DNA from: Mytilisepta virgata
Lineage: Eukaryota > Mollusca > Bivalvia > Mytilida > Mytilidae
Direction of reading: 5' to 3'
DNA: 64,000 bases
NCBI GenBank assembly: GCA_028015205.1
Contig: CM051516.1
Coordinates: 38,826,230 to 38,890,229, forward strand
Shown here: positions 34,470-47,225 of the stretch, piece after piece
How positions within the stretch are numbered: the first letter of the stretch is position 1
Layout: each line of letters begins with the position of its first letter
Position numbers and translations under genes: made by a program
The notes under the pieces: model-generated
Seen by the model: only the letters and a program-made list of their open reading frames with translations
Told to the model about the DNA's origin: nothing
The model's database searches: none

Positions 34470-37400
34470 TATGGTCAATTAAAAACAAACATTATAAGGA
34501 CAGAGAGGATATTTGCATAATCCTGTTTTTGTCAAATGTAGAACTTGTCTCTTCCTTCTAGGCAAAATATGAGTAGAACGTTGCGATAACGGTCTGAACA
34601 ACATACATTGTGTTCTAATTAGCCACTTCTCAACAAAGAATCCCAATTAGCTAACGAAAAACCACTTCTTCCTTTATTAACTATGTAGAGATATAGTCAA
34701 CAAATGAACAAACTAGCCATAGACAAACCAGAGACATTGTTGGAAACAACACAAAAGATAATAAGAAAACTAACGGCACTGTTAAAAGCCTTTGCTGCTC
34801 ATATGTTAAATCCAGTAGGTAAACACAAACACAACACGCTTTTTTTGATAACCTCCATCGTGTGGGTGCCCAAAACATCGACACGCAACTTACTGATGTA
34901 AATATAAATCTATGAATTCTACGTTAAATCTTGTTTCATGTGTATCATGGCACAATCCCTCAGCCAAACTTAACAGTGAAATATTGTTAACAATCAACTA
35001 GGTTGCCACATTTTACAGTATAATCACTGTCATTGGACTTGATCTAAATATTATTAAATGCAACCGAAAGTCACTGTTTTCTTAGTATATGTATTGTGTA
35101 AATCTGTCAGAATAAGAAAGTAAAAAAATTGCCTTCAGCGAAATTGCTCGTTAACATGAAGGTTTTACTTCGTGATCTCTAATTAGATATTACGTCTGAA
35201 TCAACAGTTACATTAGACATCATGATGCAAAATCGTATAAGAATCCATATAAACGACGAGGGATGACAGTAACACGAGACTTTAAAAAAAACATTGTAAT
35301 TGAAAAGATTTTAACATGCAGATTCTTGGTAATACCCGTATGATTAATTTGTGAATGAACAAAATTCACGATTTTAAATTAAAGCTCATCGATGAGACTT
35401 CCAGATGTATGTAAAAAAAAACAAGAAATGTTACCATGGACACATGTATGTAGATAATATTATTATTTTCATCATTTGTTTGAAATTAAACTAAACTTTG
35501 CTTGATACACCAATTGGAATGACCGCAATTCCATGATTTGTTAATTTATTTTTCACAAAATCTGAACGAAATAAAAACAAATGAGAAATGATTTAAGAGT
35601 TGTATTTTAAGACAGAACAGTAAATAGATGAAATTAAAAAAAAAACAACCAAACAAACAAAATATTTTTGTTGTTTTAACTGTTAATGGGCGAATCAACA
35701 TGCACTGTCACTGATTCAGTGGATAAAATTCGCCAATTTAATATTACAGATTTCCAAATTTGAGCAAACAAATGTAAAAATTTGAAGTTCAACTTTGGTA
35801 GATACATTTACAAATTTCAGTTGTGCTATCGAGATTATCTTATCATACCACCCTGTTTGACTATGCTGACTAACAAGATATATCATAGACTACCCGACAT
35901 TACAGTTAGATACCACACATACAATTTATACATTTTTGCTTTCTGGGGAAATTTGTCTTTAATATAATTTTGCAATGATTAGATTATTCGACAATAAACT
36001 TTGGTATAAATATCAAGTATTAATTAATGGTTGATTAATTCTTGAAAAAAAAAAAAAAAAACAAAACAAAAGTTCAGACAAAAAAAAACAACGGTTTTAT
36101 TGCTGTTCTTCATCTTAAAATCACAATGAGCTACACATGTAGTCAGCAAGGATATCTATACTGCACCAGATTAGTATATCAAAGTCGAATCAAAGTAGAA
36201 GGCAACATATGGGAGTAGAAATGTCGGAAATCCGCATGCAATCCGAATGGGGTATGAAGCAATATGTTAGATAAATAAACAAATAATAAACTCTATGATA
36301 CTAATTTTGATGCACAATATAGGTAAATAAATAAATAATAATAATAAAATAAATGAATGAATCAAATAAAGCTTAGTCTTAAAGCTCTCTTGTCAATAAC
36401 AGGAAAGGAACATTAAGCCTTGACTTAACACTTATATAAAATATCAGTTATGAAACAGAAGAAATAAGATCAAATCAGTAAAGGAAAAAATAATCAGCTT
36501 AGGAACATTTTTGAAAAAAAATACCATTTACTTATTCTCTGTGAAATCTTTAAAGTCACTGATTATAAATATTTTGTGAATTATTTTGCAAAATCTGCTG
36601 AATTCTTATGATGTTTCCTTAATGGATTTTATTAACATTTCGATTTAAGAGTATATCCTTATCTTATTTTGTTTTGAACTATTGAAATGATAAGATTGCA
36701 TGACAAGACTTAATTAAATCATTCGAAAGACATATAATATGCTAGGAACGGTGCATTAATGTTGATTTCAAACATTAAATTAATTAATAAAACATAAGAA
36801 CATTGATTTGTGAAATATTTACAACGTTCACTTTTATATAGATATGGAGGTGGAATATTAATGGTTTCCAGAGACGTGAAATTAAACATTTTTAGATGTA
36901 CAAGTATCGGTGTTTGTTTGTTCCCTTAATCAGAATGTATAGAACATTTGTCTTGAATTTATTTTATAAATATACTTTTTTTAATTTCCCATGGTCTATA
37001 GTTTTATAATATTTTGGTTTCTATGTTTGGCGTAGTATGTTCTTACGTAAAAAATGTTTGCCAATTATTCTTAGGTGTTGGTACAGCGGGGAGTTTTATT
37101 AAAATTTCATTACGTTAAATATGTTTGGGTGATTTATACGAAAGCCCAGAAGGATCATACGAGATTCAAAATACGAACTTCGAGATTCAATGTCTAAAGT
37201 TCGAAATACGAGACTCGAATATATGACTTTAATTCCTCCCTCTCATGATAAGTTTAATATGGATGTTAAACAACAAATTCTAGTATATCTTAATCTTGTA
37301 GAAAGGTTTTTTTAAAAAGGCAAAAAATCAGAAACTTGAAATTTAGCCATAGCATTAATATCGTGTTGTTAGTCAATTTTATACTAAAGATTGTAATTTG

Positions 37401-40400
37401 CTTTCATAATTCAGAGAAGTGAAACAGCTGTTTCAGTCTTTATTGGATTCAATTTATTTAGCATATACATGTTATATCTACAGAAGTATAGAATTAAAAT
37501 TAACCGTTCAAATTATACACAATTAAAGTGAACAGATGTCTAATGTGTGATTTCATATACAAGAATTGGTGAAGATTCAGGTTTCAATGAAATATTCGAC
37601 TTATATACAAACTTTTGTAATGATATATGGTTCCATAGCAAAACGACAATTGATAATTATCAAATGTATGGAGAACCTCTAGCTTTGCTAATTGGCTCTG
37701 TACATTTGCCCTGAAGGATAGGCAGAATAAACAATTATTGAAGGTTACCGATAGATATGTCTGTAGGCAATAAATTGACAATATTACTGAAATATTGCTC
37801 AATCGATCAGATTAACAATTACAACCCATTAACAATCTATAATTAAATCATTTCCATTTACACAGAAAGATAAGTCTTGGGAGAATGCTTTACACGACCA
37901 TAGAGCTGTCAACTTCTTCCATGGATCGATTTTCAACTGCAAAAATACGTGGGTAACTATCACGTCGGCATGGTAAGGTATAAAAGTTAAAACATTAACC
38001 TTAGCTGTCATGGTGTACTGAGTAAACAACCCCTATAAACTATCCTTAGATCGTATTGATTATATTATTATTTTTTCATGCTGCCCGAAGCAGAAAACAT
38101 CACAGAGGAATATACATCAAGTTCCGTAATTTATTCCGGATCGTCTTTCATAAAAACATTCTTAATGGGATCGGTTTTTTTTCTTCAGAAAAGAAACGAT
38201 ATTGATTTTACCATCAGAAGACATCCTACAACATTTCAGGGCATTTTTATTCACAGGTTTCCTTTTTAATTGCGGACGTTTGATGGATTTATTTTCTAAC
38301 GGAAATTGAAAAAAAAACATCTTACAGAATTTTGTTTCTACATTTGTGGACAAGCTAAATTTACATCGCGCCATGTCTTTATAATTGGGCATTGCAACTG
38401 CTTCCATCTCGAATTTGCTGATGATCGAGGCTGGCTAAAGGAAACATTCGGCCTTTTACGATTTATTATTCTTTTTACTAGTAGTTGTCTATTATCATTT
38501 TTCTATTTAGTATTTATAATGTACCAACTGTTCGTATTGCTATCATACCATATGTTATTTTTGCAAAACAACAAAAGACAATATCGTTAATTATTTGATC
38601 ATCGACAACAAACAGTTTGTAAAAGTGTGCTTTGCCCCTAAGACAAAAATGTAAGCAACGAAAGATAGATATAGGGAGGCCACTTTAAACTTTCACATGT
38701 ACCAGGCACGCCCCAAAAATTGTATCACTTAAAAACTAGTGTAATAATATGAGTGGGAAGGAGTAGCCACAACGAAGTAACAATCATTAACAATAAGACT
38801 TCTGATTGACAACACACCGGACTTTCCTTCTTCACTGTTTGAAACCACTCTCCAGTCCAACTGTCCAACAGCCACCCATCTGCCATATTTCCCCAAACTA
38901 ATAAACCTACCGACACCGTTTACGAGTATGTTCTTGATAACAGATGCTAGTCCGTCGAATCGGAAAGAAAAATGGCTGTTTCCTGTTAAAGGAGAGCAAC
39001 ATCAAGACATCTCTGTAGATGTCGAAAAAAGTACGCTAAAATGCCGCTAAAGGGGCCGCTATCTCATCCGCCAAGTGGGTAGGGATTCGAATAAGTTGCA
39101 TTAGTATATCATTTTCCCCATGTCACTATAAATAAATATGGCTAAACTAAGTTTAAAAGGATTTTTTCCAAGATTAAAAAGCATTAATGTTTTTTTTAGT
39201 GTTTAAATTATTTCAATGTTGTCAATTGGGATATTCTGATTTATTTTTACTACTATTGGGTTGTAGAAAACCCAAGTTTTAAACATGCACGATTAGTGCC
39301 GATTTAATTTATTGTCTTCTTATCTTTATTGTTATTTCAGAAAAAAAAATCGCGACAAAATGAGACTCGGAACGGAGCAGACCCTTTTCTATGTCACTTT
39401 TAAGCATGTATAGTATTTCAGATTGGAATATAAACGATGTTTCCCTTTTTCAAAGCCAGACAGATCAAAGTCTGTGAACATAATTATTTTCGCTTCACCA
39501 TAACCTCTTGGTGTTTTGTATTTCACTTGACTTATGACTCGGAAAACTTTGTATAGTTGTGGAAAACAACCAGAAGGTATTGATTGAACGACCTTAACAA
39601 AACATGTTAAAGGCGATACACAATTAGCGTTATTTGTTACAGCAGATCATCTGTCGAAAACAGCCTTAATGAAATCCCTTTTCTGTACACATAAGACAAA
39701 AAATCAATTTGTTCATTTTATTTTACTTATTGTAAAGAAGGTATTTGCATGAAGTCAAAAATTCACCTTAAAACTAGAGTTTTCTCTTTTTTGTTTAATT
39801 CGCATCACGAAATATCGCATAATAACAAAACATCGAAAGCCGGGGAAAAAAACGTTATTAACACCAATAACATCAATACATTTCTCAAGAAAAGTATGAA
39901 TAATTCAGGATTGTTACAATTTGCACAAAATTGAAGCATTTAAGAAACCAATAGCTAAAATTAACTTTAAAATAGATGCAAAGAACAATTGTTTTTAAAA
40001 TATGAAATCCTGAAGTGTATTGTTACATGTAGGAGTTGATTTGTCGGATAAATACTTTATTTTGGTTTGTTAATACATGTAAACATGTATGTTACTATTT
40101 TCAAACAGGAGGCATGTTGAACATGACAGATTTTCTACGTGTTGGAGGCCTCAATGTGACTTCAAGACGAAGAAAAAAAGTGTTGTTTGTTTGCTTAAAC
40201 CATTTGTCATCTATGTCTAGGGATTTTGTTTTTTTTTAAGATTCAGGTTTTTTATATTTTATATTCTACACAGTGGTACATATTTGGGGACGATTAATTT
40301 TTTCAGAGTATTTTACATTTAAGGTCCACAAAAAACAGCGAATAAAGTTTAATATATTTTTCAATAGTTTTGGTCGGGTCAATATTTTACCATTGCTTTG

Positions 40401-40440
40401 CTGGGTCTCTCATGTAAAATAAACAATCATGTAATGATTA
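34470..40440. other. No gene seen over 6 kb
   Basis: AT-rich. Short frames (34681/34704, 35782, 37584, 37829, 38078, 38162, 38306, 38725, 39749, 40036) lack domain or splice support. Small items: an A-rich run at 36043-36061, a 24-base match at 36097-36120 to 55046-55069, and a TACGAGATTC-like jumble at 37155-37215. Confidence 0.4.
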
Positions 40441-40444
40441 TTAA

Positions 40445-40828
40445 GGATGCTCGCTGGTCATGTTTTGGTCTTTTTGTCAGATTTTCTCGGGTTTTATCCA
40501 TTTCTTAAACATGAAATTTTTTGCCCATGAACCCCCACTTTTTATTTTATAATTCATTCATATATACCTTAAAATGGTATTTGACAAAATTTTATGAAAT
40601 CCCTTTTATTTTTTCATACATTTTTGAGAGACTTAAGTTGTAATGCAAAGACAATGAAAAATCCAGAGAAAACCCATTTTCTGCAAATTTTCAAGGCCTT
40701 ATAGCTCTAAAATGAGCACATGAACTTATATTTTTTTTCTTGCTTATTTGTTTACTATTCATATGTTCTCTCAAACTAAAACACCAATTTCAAATCCTAT
40801 TTATTTCCTATTAGACCAGCGATCATCC
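40445..40828. mobile_element. MITE, 384 bp, TTAA target duplication
   Basis: Starts GGATGCTCGCTGGTC and ends with the inverse of GGATGATCGCTGGTC, one mismatch in 15. Both ends touch TTAA (40441-40444 and 40829-40832), the signature of piggyBac-type insertion. The inside is AT-rich with no frame of note. Family unresolved because the terminal bases are not the usual piggyBac CCC/GGG. Confidence 0.78.
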
Positions 40829-41644
40829 TTAATACTGCTTAAAAACATATCAGAAAGGTTATGTGAAACATTCATAAAATGCAGGATACATCTCTACTTC
40901 AATGGTGGAAAGTTTCTTGTGTTTTTTAGTACAGTTATTTTTTTCAGATATTTTGTGGTTACGATTGAATTTATTCAAAACCATTTAATACGGGGGCATT
41001 AAAATAAATATACAGTGTGGAAACATGTTGAAAGCTGAAGAATAAAACCTTTTCGTTACTTTTTCTGTGACATACTAGTAGAATTTCAAAAGTATCAACA
41101 TTTGTTTCTAATATATCAACAAAACACTTGTATTATTAAGGATAGTCAAAGTTCAGAATTTTACGATACCAATGGGTAATGAATGAAGCAATTTCCTGTT
41201 ACGATTTGGATAGGCCTATTTTAATTCCCTACAGTAATCCTATCTAAATGTAAATGAAAAGATTCAGAATAAATTACTCTCAGGATTTATTTTATCTTGC
41301 TATAAAGGTCAGCGTATGCTTTCATTAAACATTAGTAGGGAATTATCAGAAATATCGTTTTTTTATGACCGATTTTTTCAACAACAAAAAAAAAACATAT
41401 TATGTATAGGCATTTGATTTTGCAAATATTTTAACTTCGGCTTTCTTGGTCAATGCCTTAATGGAAATTAAAAAAAATGTCCACGACACCATGACACTCA
41501 GCAAAATATGGACAATAACAAAAGAAAATTTAAATAATTTAGAAAAATCAAAGGAGAAACAAATAAAATATCTTAACGAAATCAATTAAATGAAATAAAA
41601 ATAACAAACAGATTACTGGGAAGAAATGATATTTTAATACTCAC

Positions 41645-41785
41645 CCCTTTCAAGATGTTAATTTCTGTATGTCAAAGACAGCCTAGTCTCATCTGTCTCT
41701 TCTCTAAAGAATCTGACGAGATTTACACAATCGATCTGCTACACCTACAAACAGCGCATGACACTATGGACATCGATGACGTAGA
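41645..41785 (-). promoter_or_regulatory. Candidate untranslated first exon with CRE-like site
   Basis: On the minus strand a strong donor, GG/GTGAGTAT, ends a relatively GC-richer block at 41645. A CRE-like TGACGT (plus strand 41777-41782) lies upstream of the block. It would suit the missing 5' exon of gene 1, but it is 15 kb away and no TATA or initiator was identified. Pure inference. Confidence 0.18.
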
Positions 41786-42464
41786 TTTAAGTAAAGGACA
41801 GTTCCATTAATCAGTTCAACAATAATTAGTAAACATTTGTGTGTACTTTGTCAATGGTATACACATTAGCACCTTATTTGAAATAACTGTAAAAGATTGG
41901 TAATGAAAATATCATTGATTATTTGTATGGTTCTTACAACAAATATTGGTAAACTGAACAGAATCAATAACTAGATACTAATTCTATGTATTATTGATAT
42001 ACAATTTCATAATTATTGAATGTTCAGATGTAGAAATGGTTTTGTGATTGATTTATAGGTCAGTATTCATATTGGTCCTATCAGTCTAAATTATGTTGCT
42101 CAGTTTGTCAATAACATCGATGCGCTTACCAATAACAAAACAGGAAGCAATTACAGGGTGCCATTATCTCTCGGAAATTTTAACGACAGCAGTAAAAAGC
42201 CTGAAGATCCATGTAAATTGTTACGGATTCAATTTTAATTTACCTTTTCGTTCGTGTTTCTTCTTCTTGGATGTCTAGGTTCTGATTCCATTAGTTTGTA
42301 GAAGAATTACAAAAACAGATGGAAATTAGACAAGGCTATAGCTAGTATTTTGTTTTATTAGAAATAATACTGGCATCGAAACTTTTAACAATAGTCAATA
42401 ATGGTATGACAGGGATTAGGGAAATACAGTAATACTCTGGTCTTTAGCGAGAGTTCGTATTGCT

Positions 42465-42680
42465 ATTACTGCAGTTTCAGTGCTGTCTTGTTTTGATTTT
42501 GTTCAGTTTGTTATGTGTTATTTCATTCTTTTAGTTATACATATACATGTATCATTGTGGTGTTTGTTTGTTGTGACCCATTCTCATGACTTTGTCTTTT
42601 CCTTGGATTCCGAATTTACGGGGTATTCCCACTGTTTTGTTGCTTCGGTATTCTATTGTCGATATTCTAAGTAACCATTA
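42465..42680 (-). repeat. Interspersed repeat R6, reverse copy
   Basis: Same order of landmarks as 3735-3990: TTCAGTGCTGTCTTGTTTTG, GTTGTGACCCATTCTCATGA, TTTGTCTTTTCCTTGGATTC and TGTTTTGTTGCTTCGGTATT. The 64-residue frame is incidental. Confidence 0.7.
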
Positions 42681-43691
42681 TCAAAATGTTGTATGTGTTT
42701 CAATCTGCTTCATGTAGTTTTATAGTATATTATTTATTTCTGGCATTTTGTTGCTTGAGTTAAATTTCTTCACAATGTTTAATATGGGGTCATTAAAGGC
42801 TTGTAAGGCTGTATGAGGACATGCCCATTGTGATAACGCAACACGAATACAAACCCTTATCTTATTTCTATCTTTTTGAAAAAAAGACATTTTCCACTGG
42901 AATTTACCAATAGGGAAGTTATATTCTTAGCTTATGCAGCTCATGAAAAAATTCTATAATCAGCTTGAAATTTTCAAAAAACTTAAAGTAATCCTTACAG
43001 CTGAACTGCTGATACATGTATGCCTTAACATATTGTTGAGTGAAAATCTGGTCTTTTACCCGAAGAAAGGCATTAACAAAGAAAGAAAAAATATATTTAA
43101 CCATAATTATTATAGTTTTGAAGACTGAGAGTGGGAAGGGACAAAATATTAAATTGTTATAAATGAACAATTGAATGAATAACATATAAAAGTATAAAAA
43201 GCAAGCTGTTAATCCCCTCCCTCTATCTGTATCAAGCAAGGTATCGGTAGCAGAAGAGACTATCCAGTAGAATATGATATACATATAACTTTACCGTCAT
43301 TTATTGGTATCTCTAAACTGCAAATCCCTAAAACTATTATCCAGTCAGTTTGGTTTATACGATTCTCTAGCCCGTATACTATTATAAGGAATTCTCAGTT
43401 GACATGTCGATTGGAAATAGTTAAACAGGTTCAAATTTCTAGTTTTGGGCACACATTAAGACTTGAAAAGTAAAGATAACACACAAAGAAGGAAAAGATT
43501 TAGACGATGGAAACACTCCTTTGTTTTTTCTCAAAATTTTAAACTTTTGCATGAAGCATGAGCGAATATCTAAATACTAGCAACACTGAATTTGAAATTA
43601 TCTATATATTTGTAATGGTTTAACAAACATTACCATTTGGCCCTATAGCGGCATGTTACCTTACTTTTTATCGACAACTACAGAGGAGCCT

Positions 43692-43892
43692 TTAAAATGA
43701 TGAGAATATTATTTTCCTATTACATCGATTATCGAGATCATTTTCAGATAAGACGTCGCGAAATGGATTCTTGAAATTTTCATCCTGTGTAAAAATGTAA
43801 TTAGGACCATTGACTTCACTGTCCAATGTCCTAAAAACTACATCACGCCGCACTTTGAACAATATATCGACTGGATCCAATTCTGAAGGAGA
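43692..43892 (-). CDS. Candidate terminal exon, unassigned
   Basis: A minus-strand frame opens directly behind acceptor-like TTTCTGTAG (AG at 43894-43893), or behind CTCCTTCAG eight bases on. It runs to a TAA at 43692. It reads ELDPVDILFKVRRDVVFRTL and continues with a balanced, protein-like composition (NGPNYIFTQDENFKNPFRDV). There is no ATG at its head; TTG is the first start-like codon, so it makes sense only as a spliced exon or a decayed gene. No partner exon or domain was recognised. Confidence 0.25.
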   Translation of the reverse strand, partial: SPSELDPVDILFKVRRDVVFRTLDSEVNGPNYIFTQDENFKNPFRDVLSENDLDNRCNRKIIFSSF

Positions 43893-44945
43893 CTACAGAA
43901 ACATCAAAGTCTGTATCGTATTTAATTTTTTCTCAAAAGAGGGATACATTGTTAGGTAGTAATATATCAGAATCACCTGGTGTCTATATCACACACGGGG
44001 ATGTTTCAGTTTCAGCTTCTATCACGTTCACTGCTGTAACAAACCTATATATTTATAGATTGTGTTCGTCCAGACAGAAAGAGGACAAATGTATCTAAGG
44101 AGCAAATAAAAAAACGTAATCCATTGGACAGACATATCCGGGAATACAAATTAACAACCACAAGCACACAACAAATAAACACCGAAAACTAAAAAACAAT
44201 AAACAACACGAAATTTTACATTCAGTTCATACGTACATGTATAAAGCAAGTGTACTGATTTTAACAATGACGTTGGACGTGTTTTTTTTATGTTGCAGCA
44301 CATCATGATTCCTTTTGGTATTTGTGACTTGTACCGTATTGATTTATTTGGACAGCAAGTCAGGTGCCTTATTCTCTGTACGAAGTGCTTGCTCTTTTGG
44401 AGCTACAGAGACCACTCCTACTTTCATTCGAGTTCGTATATTCCACACAGGTTTGTTTCTAGTGTTCTTCAGTTGGCCTTTTTTAACTGTTTATTTCTAT
44501 TTCTAGGTCCCTCATTTACTTCTTTTTGGATTGTTCCCAGTGTGTTCTTGTCTATATTTTAAGATACCCTTTTGAAAATTTTCAGTTGATAAAGTTTGTA
44601 ATTGTAGATAAAATATCAGCCAATGATTTGACAGATCTATTATAATTAGCTTCATAGAATGATCTATCTTGTTTTTTATGTTTTATTGTATATAGCCTGT
44701 TCTCATTTTCCCATTTATTCTCTGTATGAACAGTATTTATATCTCTGAAACAGATGAAAGTGTACATCAGCAAAAGAAAACTCGTAAAAAGCAACAAGGA
44801 TAATAATACTTTAAAGGTTAAATTAACAGAACGAAACTTACAGCAAAAAAACCCAACAACTAGGACGCACATACATACATACATACAAGCAACGTGAACT
44901 TCACAAAACACACCGAGAATGACACCAGAAGATTTGGAAAAGTTA

Positions 44946-45021
44946 TCATTTTGAGTGGGAAAAATCTTGTGAAAAGTAAATTATCGTTTTGAGTGGGAAA
45001 AATATTGTGAAAAGTCAATTA
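44946..45021 (+). repeat. Tandem duplication, 38-bp unit x2
   Basis: TTTTGAGTGGGAAAAAT followed by (C/A)TTGTGAAAAGT occurs twice, exactly 38 bases apart, with four differences. Confidence 0.85.
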
Positions 45022-45464
45022 TTAAGCCCCTGAGCTTTCTATTCCAGCACGATATAAAAACGAACATGGACATGTAGTCTTAATTTTGAGCCACAATTTG
45101 TAATGGCCATCATTTCATAATTGCTATGAACCAGAAAACGTTTTGTGTCACGAAATTAAAAACAAGACTGAAAATACATGTATATATATCACCTTACAAA
45201 AATTTCAAGTATATATAGTTATATCACATGCAAAACAGATAAAAATCAACTGTGAAATGCGGTTATGATATGGTGGCATCTTTGGTTGTTGATACCTCAA
45301 AAGTTGTAATTTGAATCCTTGTTTTATATATATTATTATATTGGCTTTCCAAAGTCTTGGTGCTAGAGCTTAAAGGATGAAGGTTAACCCAGAAAATGGA
45401 TTCAATAAGTCTGATCCATTGTATTCTATTTTAGCAAAATTCTTATCCATTCTGTCGGTTATGT

Positions 45465-45780
45465 GCCCATCTTGTGCATCAAAATTGGTATCAAAGAATT
45501 TAGTATTACCAGTGAGCCGATATCACTTCTGGTGGACCACAGGTCTCTGAGGGTATGACAAACTCTGTTGTTAGTATTTTGATAATAGCCCAATTAATAC
45601 TTTAAAATTAAAACTTTTGTGAAATCTAAGGAGTATCTCGCTCGGGCATAACTCTATCCTTAGATGGTTTGGCTTTATCCTTTTTGGTCATTTAGGTATT
45701 TTTTCTTCAACGTTGCAAATCAACGAAATGTGCTCATCTTGTGCATCAAATTGGTATAAAAAAATTATTAATCGACTATA
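45465..45780 (+). repeat. R3 repeat, one shortened unit and part of the next
   Basis: CATCTTGTGCATCAAAATTG at about 45472 recurs at about 45738. The interval is shorter than 336 because the GGCCTTGAGCACAAC part is deleted. Other landmarks: AGTATTACCAGTGAGCCGAT, GAAATCTAAGGAGTATCTC and ATCCTTAGATGGTTTGGCTT. Confidence 0.7.
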
Positions 45781-46319
45781 TGTACCATAAAATGTAAAAT
45801 AACATGGTTTTAAATAAATGGTTTATCAGAGGAAGATTTTGAATAATACATTTTTCGCATTACATAATTATTGTATTTAGTTTTGAACATTCCTTCAATG
45901 TTTGATAAAGTCGTACCTATGACGTACAAATTGAGAATGTAAACACAATCCAACTGGTTAACCACAAGAGATCACATATCGTAAGAATAATATTCCATAG
46001 TATATGTGTTATATACATGTATGTTATATATACAATGTACTTTATATCTAATCATCCTGTTCATAAAATCTATAGGACAACTAAACAGATTTTTTTTATA
46101 CATTGTACCAAAGAACAAAACTGATACAATATATTTTTTCCTTTACACGTATGGAAAATAATTTAACACACGTACACATAATTCGTAACATAGCAAATTC
46201 ACTGTAGATTATTTTTACAGTTACGAAACCGTTTATGTATCCAAAATATATACATGTATACGTAGTTTCAAGAAGCGTACACCCTCAGCAATTTAGCATG
46301 TTACTCACACAAGAATTTT

Positions 46320-46900
46320 ATTAGATACCAATTTTGATGTGCAAATTTTCGTCGATTCATGACTTATCAGTTGTGCTCAAAGCCTAAAATGTTGAAAACC
46401 AAAACAACAATCGAAACATTTGAAGAGCAAATTCAAAATTTCAAAAGGACTAAAATGAGTAGAGACAAATACATCTAAGGACAGAGCTATGCTCGAGGGA
46501 GAGACTTCTTAGTTTTCACACATTTAACATTTTTGTAACAGTTAATTTAAAGAATCAATATCGGGGAAGTAAGTGTGTATAGAAATACCAACAACTGAGT
46601 TGGAGATACCCTCGGGGACCACCAACAGAGGTATCGACTCAATGATAATAATAAATTCTTTTATACCAATTTTGATATACAAGATGTGCACATTTCATTT
46701 TCAGTGGTGCTGAAAACCTAAAATCTTGAAAACCAAAGCAATAATCCAGAAAGTCAAAATCAAAATTGCCGAAATGAACAAAACTGCAAAGGACAGAGCT
46801 ATGCACGAGGGAGATACTCCTTAGTTATCATAAATTTAACTTTTTTATAACATTAAATTTAAAGTATAAATTTCGAGCAAGTATAGAAATACTAACAAAA
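46320..46900 (-). repeat. R3 repeat, tandem dimer in reverse
   Basis: TACCAATTTTGAT(G/A)T occurs at 46326 and 46664, a 338-base step. Each is followed by GTGCTCAAAGCCTAAAATGT-type sequence, GAAAACCAAA(A/G)CAA, AGGACAGAGCTATGC(T/A)CGAGG and (A/T)TTAACATTTTTGTAAC. The first copy also has the ACTGAGTTGGAGATACCCTC palindromic part. The 126-residue frame at 46845-47225 starts inside the second unit and is not a gene. Confidence 0.75.
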
Positions 46901-47225
46901 AAGTCTTGGTCATAGAACTAAACTGATGAAAAGTAATACAGAAAAGAAATTTACACAATAAATCCGATTCATCTATTCTATTCAAGCAGAATTCATCTTC
47001 ATTACGTGGGTTAATGACTATATGTACAAAAAAATGAAAACAAAATGTAACATAGATTTTAAGTAAACGGTTAATCACAGGAATATTTAAACAACACAAA
47101 GGTCTCGTTACATACCAATTATTGTAGTCAGTTTTAAATATTTCATCATAAATTCGTACCCATGACGGTACGTTTAAAAAAAAAACAGACATCACATTTG
47201 ATAAGAATTGTATTCCCCAGTACAT

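Noticed and set aside
42919..43284. 121-codon minus-strand frame rich in Phe, Ile and Tyr
   Set aside because: Composition follows the AT-rich DNA; no motif, no signal peptide context, no splice support.
44582..44911. Minus-strand frame with a hydrophobic segment, resembling a type II membrane anchor
   Set aside because: The nominal start is GTG, an acceptor-like TTTCAG and a donor-like GTAAGT both interrupt it, and no catalytic domain follows. It overlaps worn repeat sequence.
46845..47225. 126-codon minus-strand frame
   Set aside because: Starts within the R3 tandem dimer and has no protein features.
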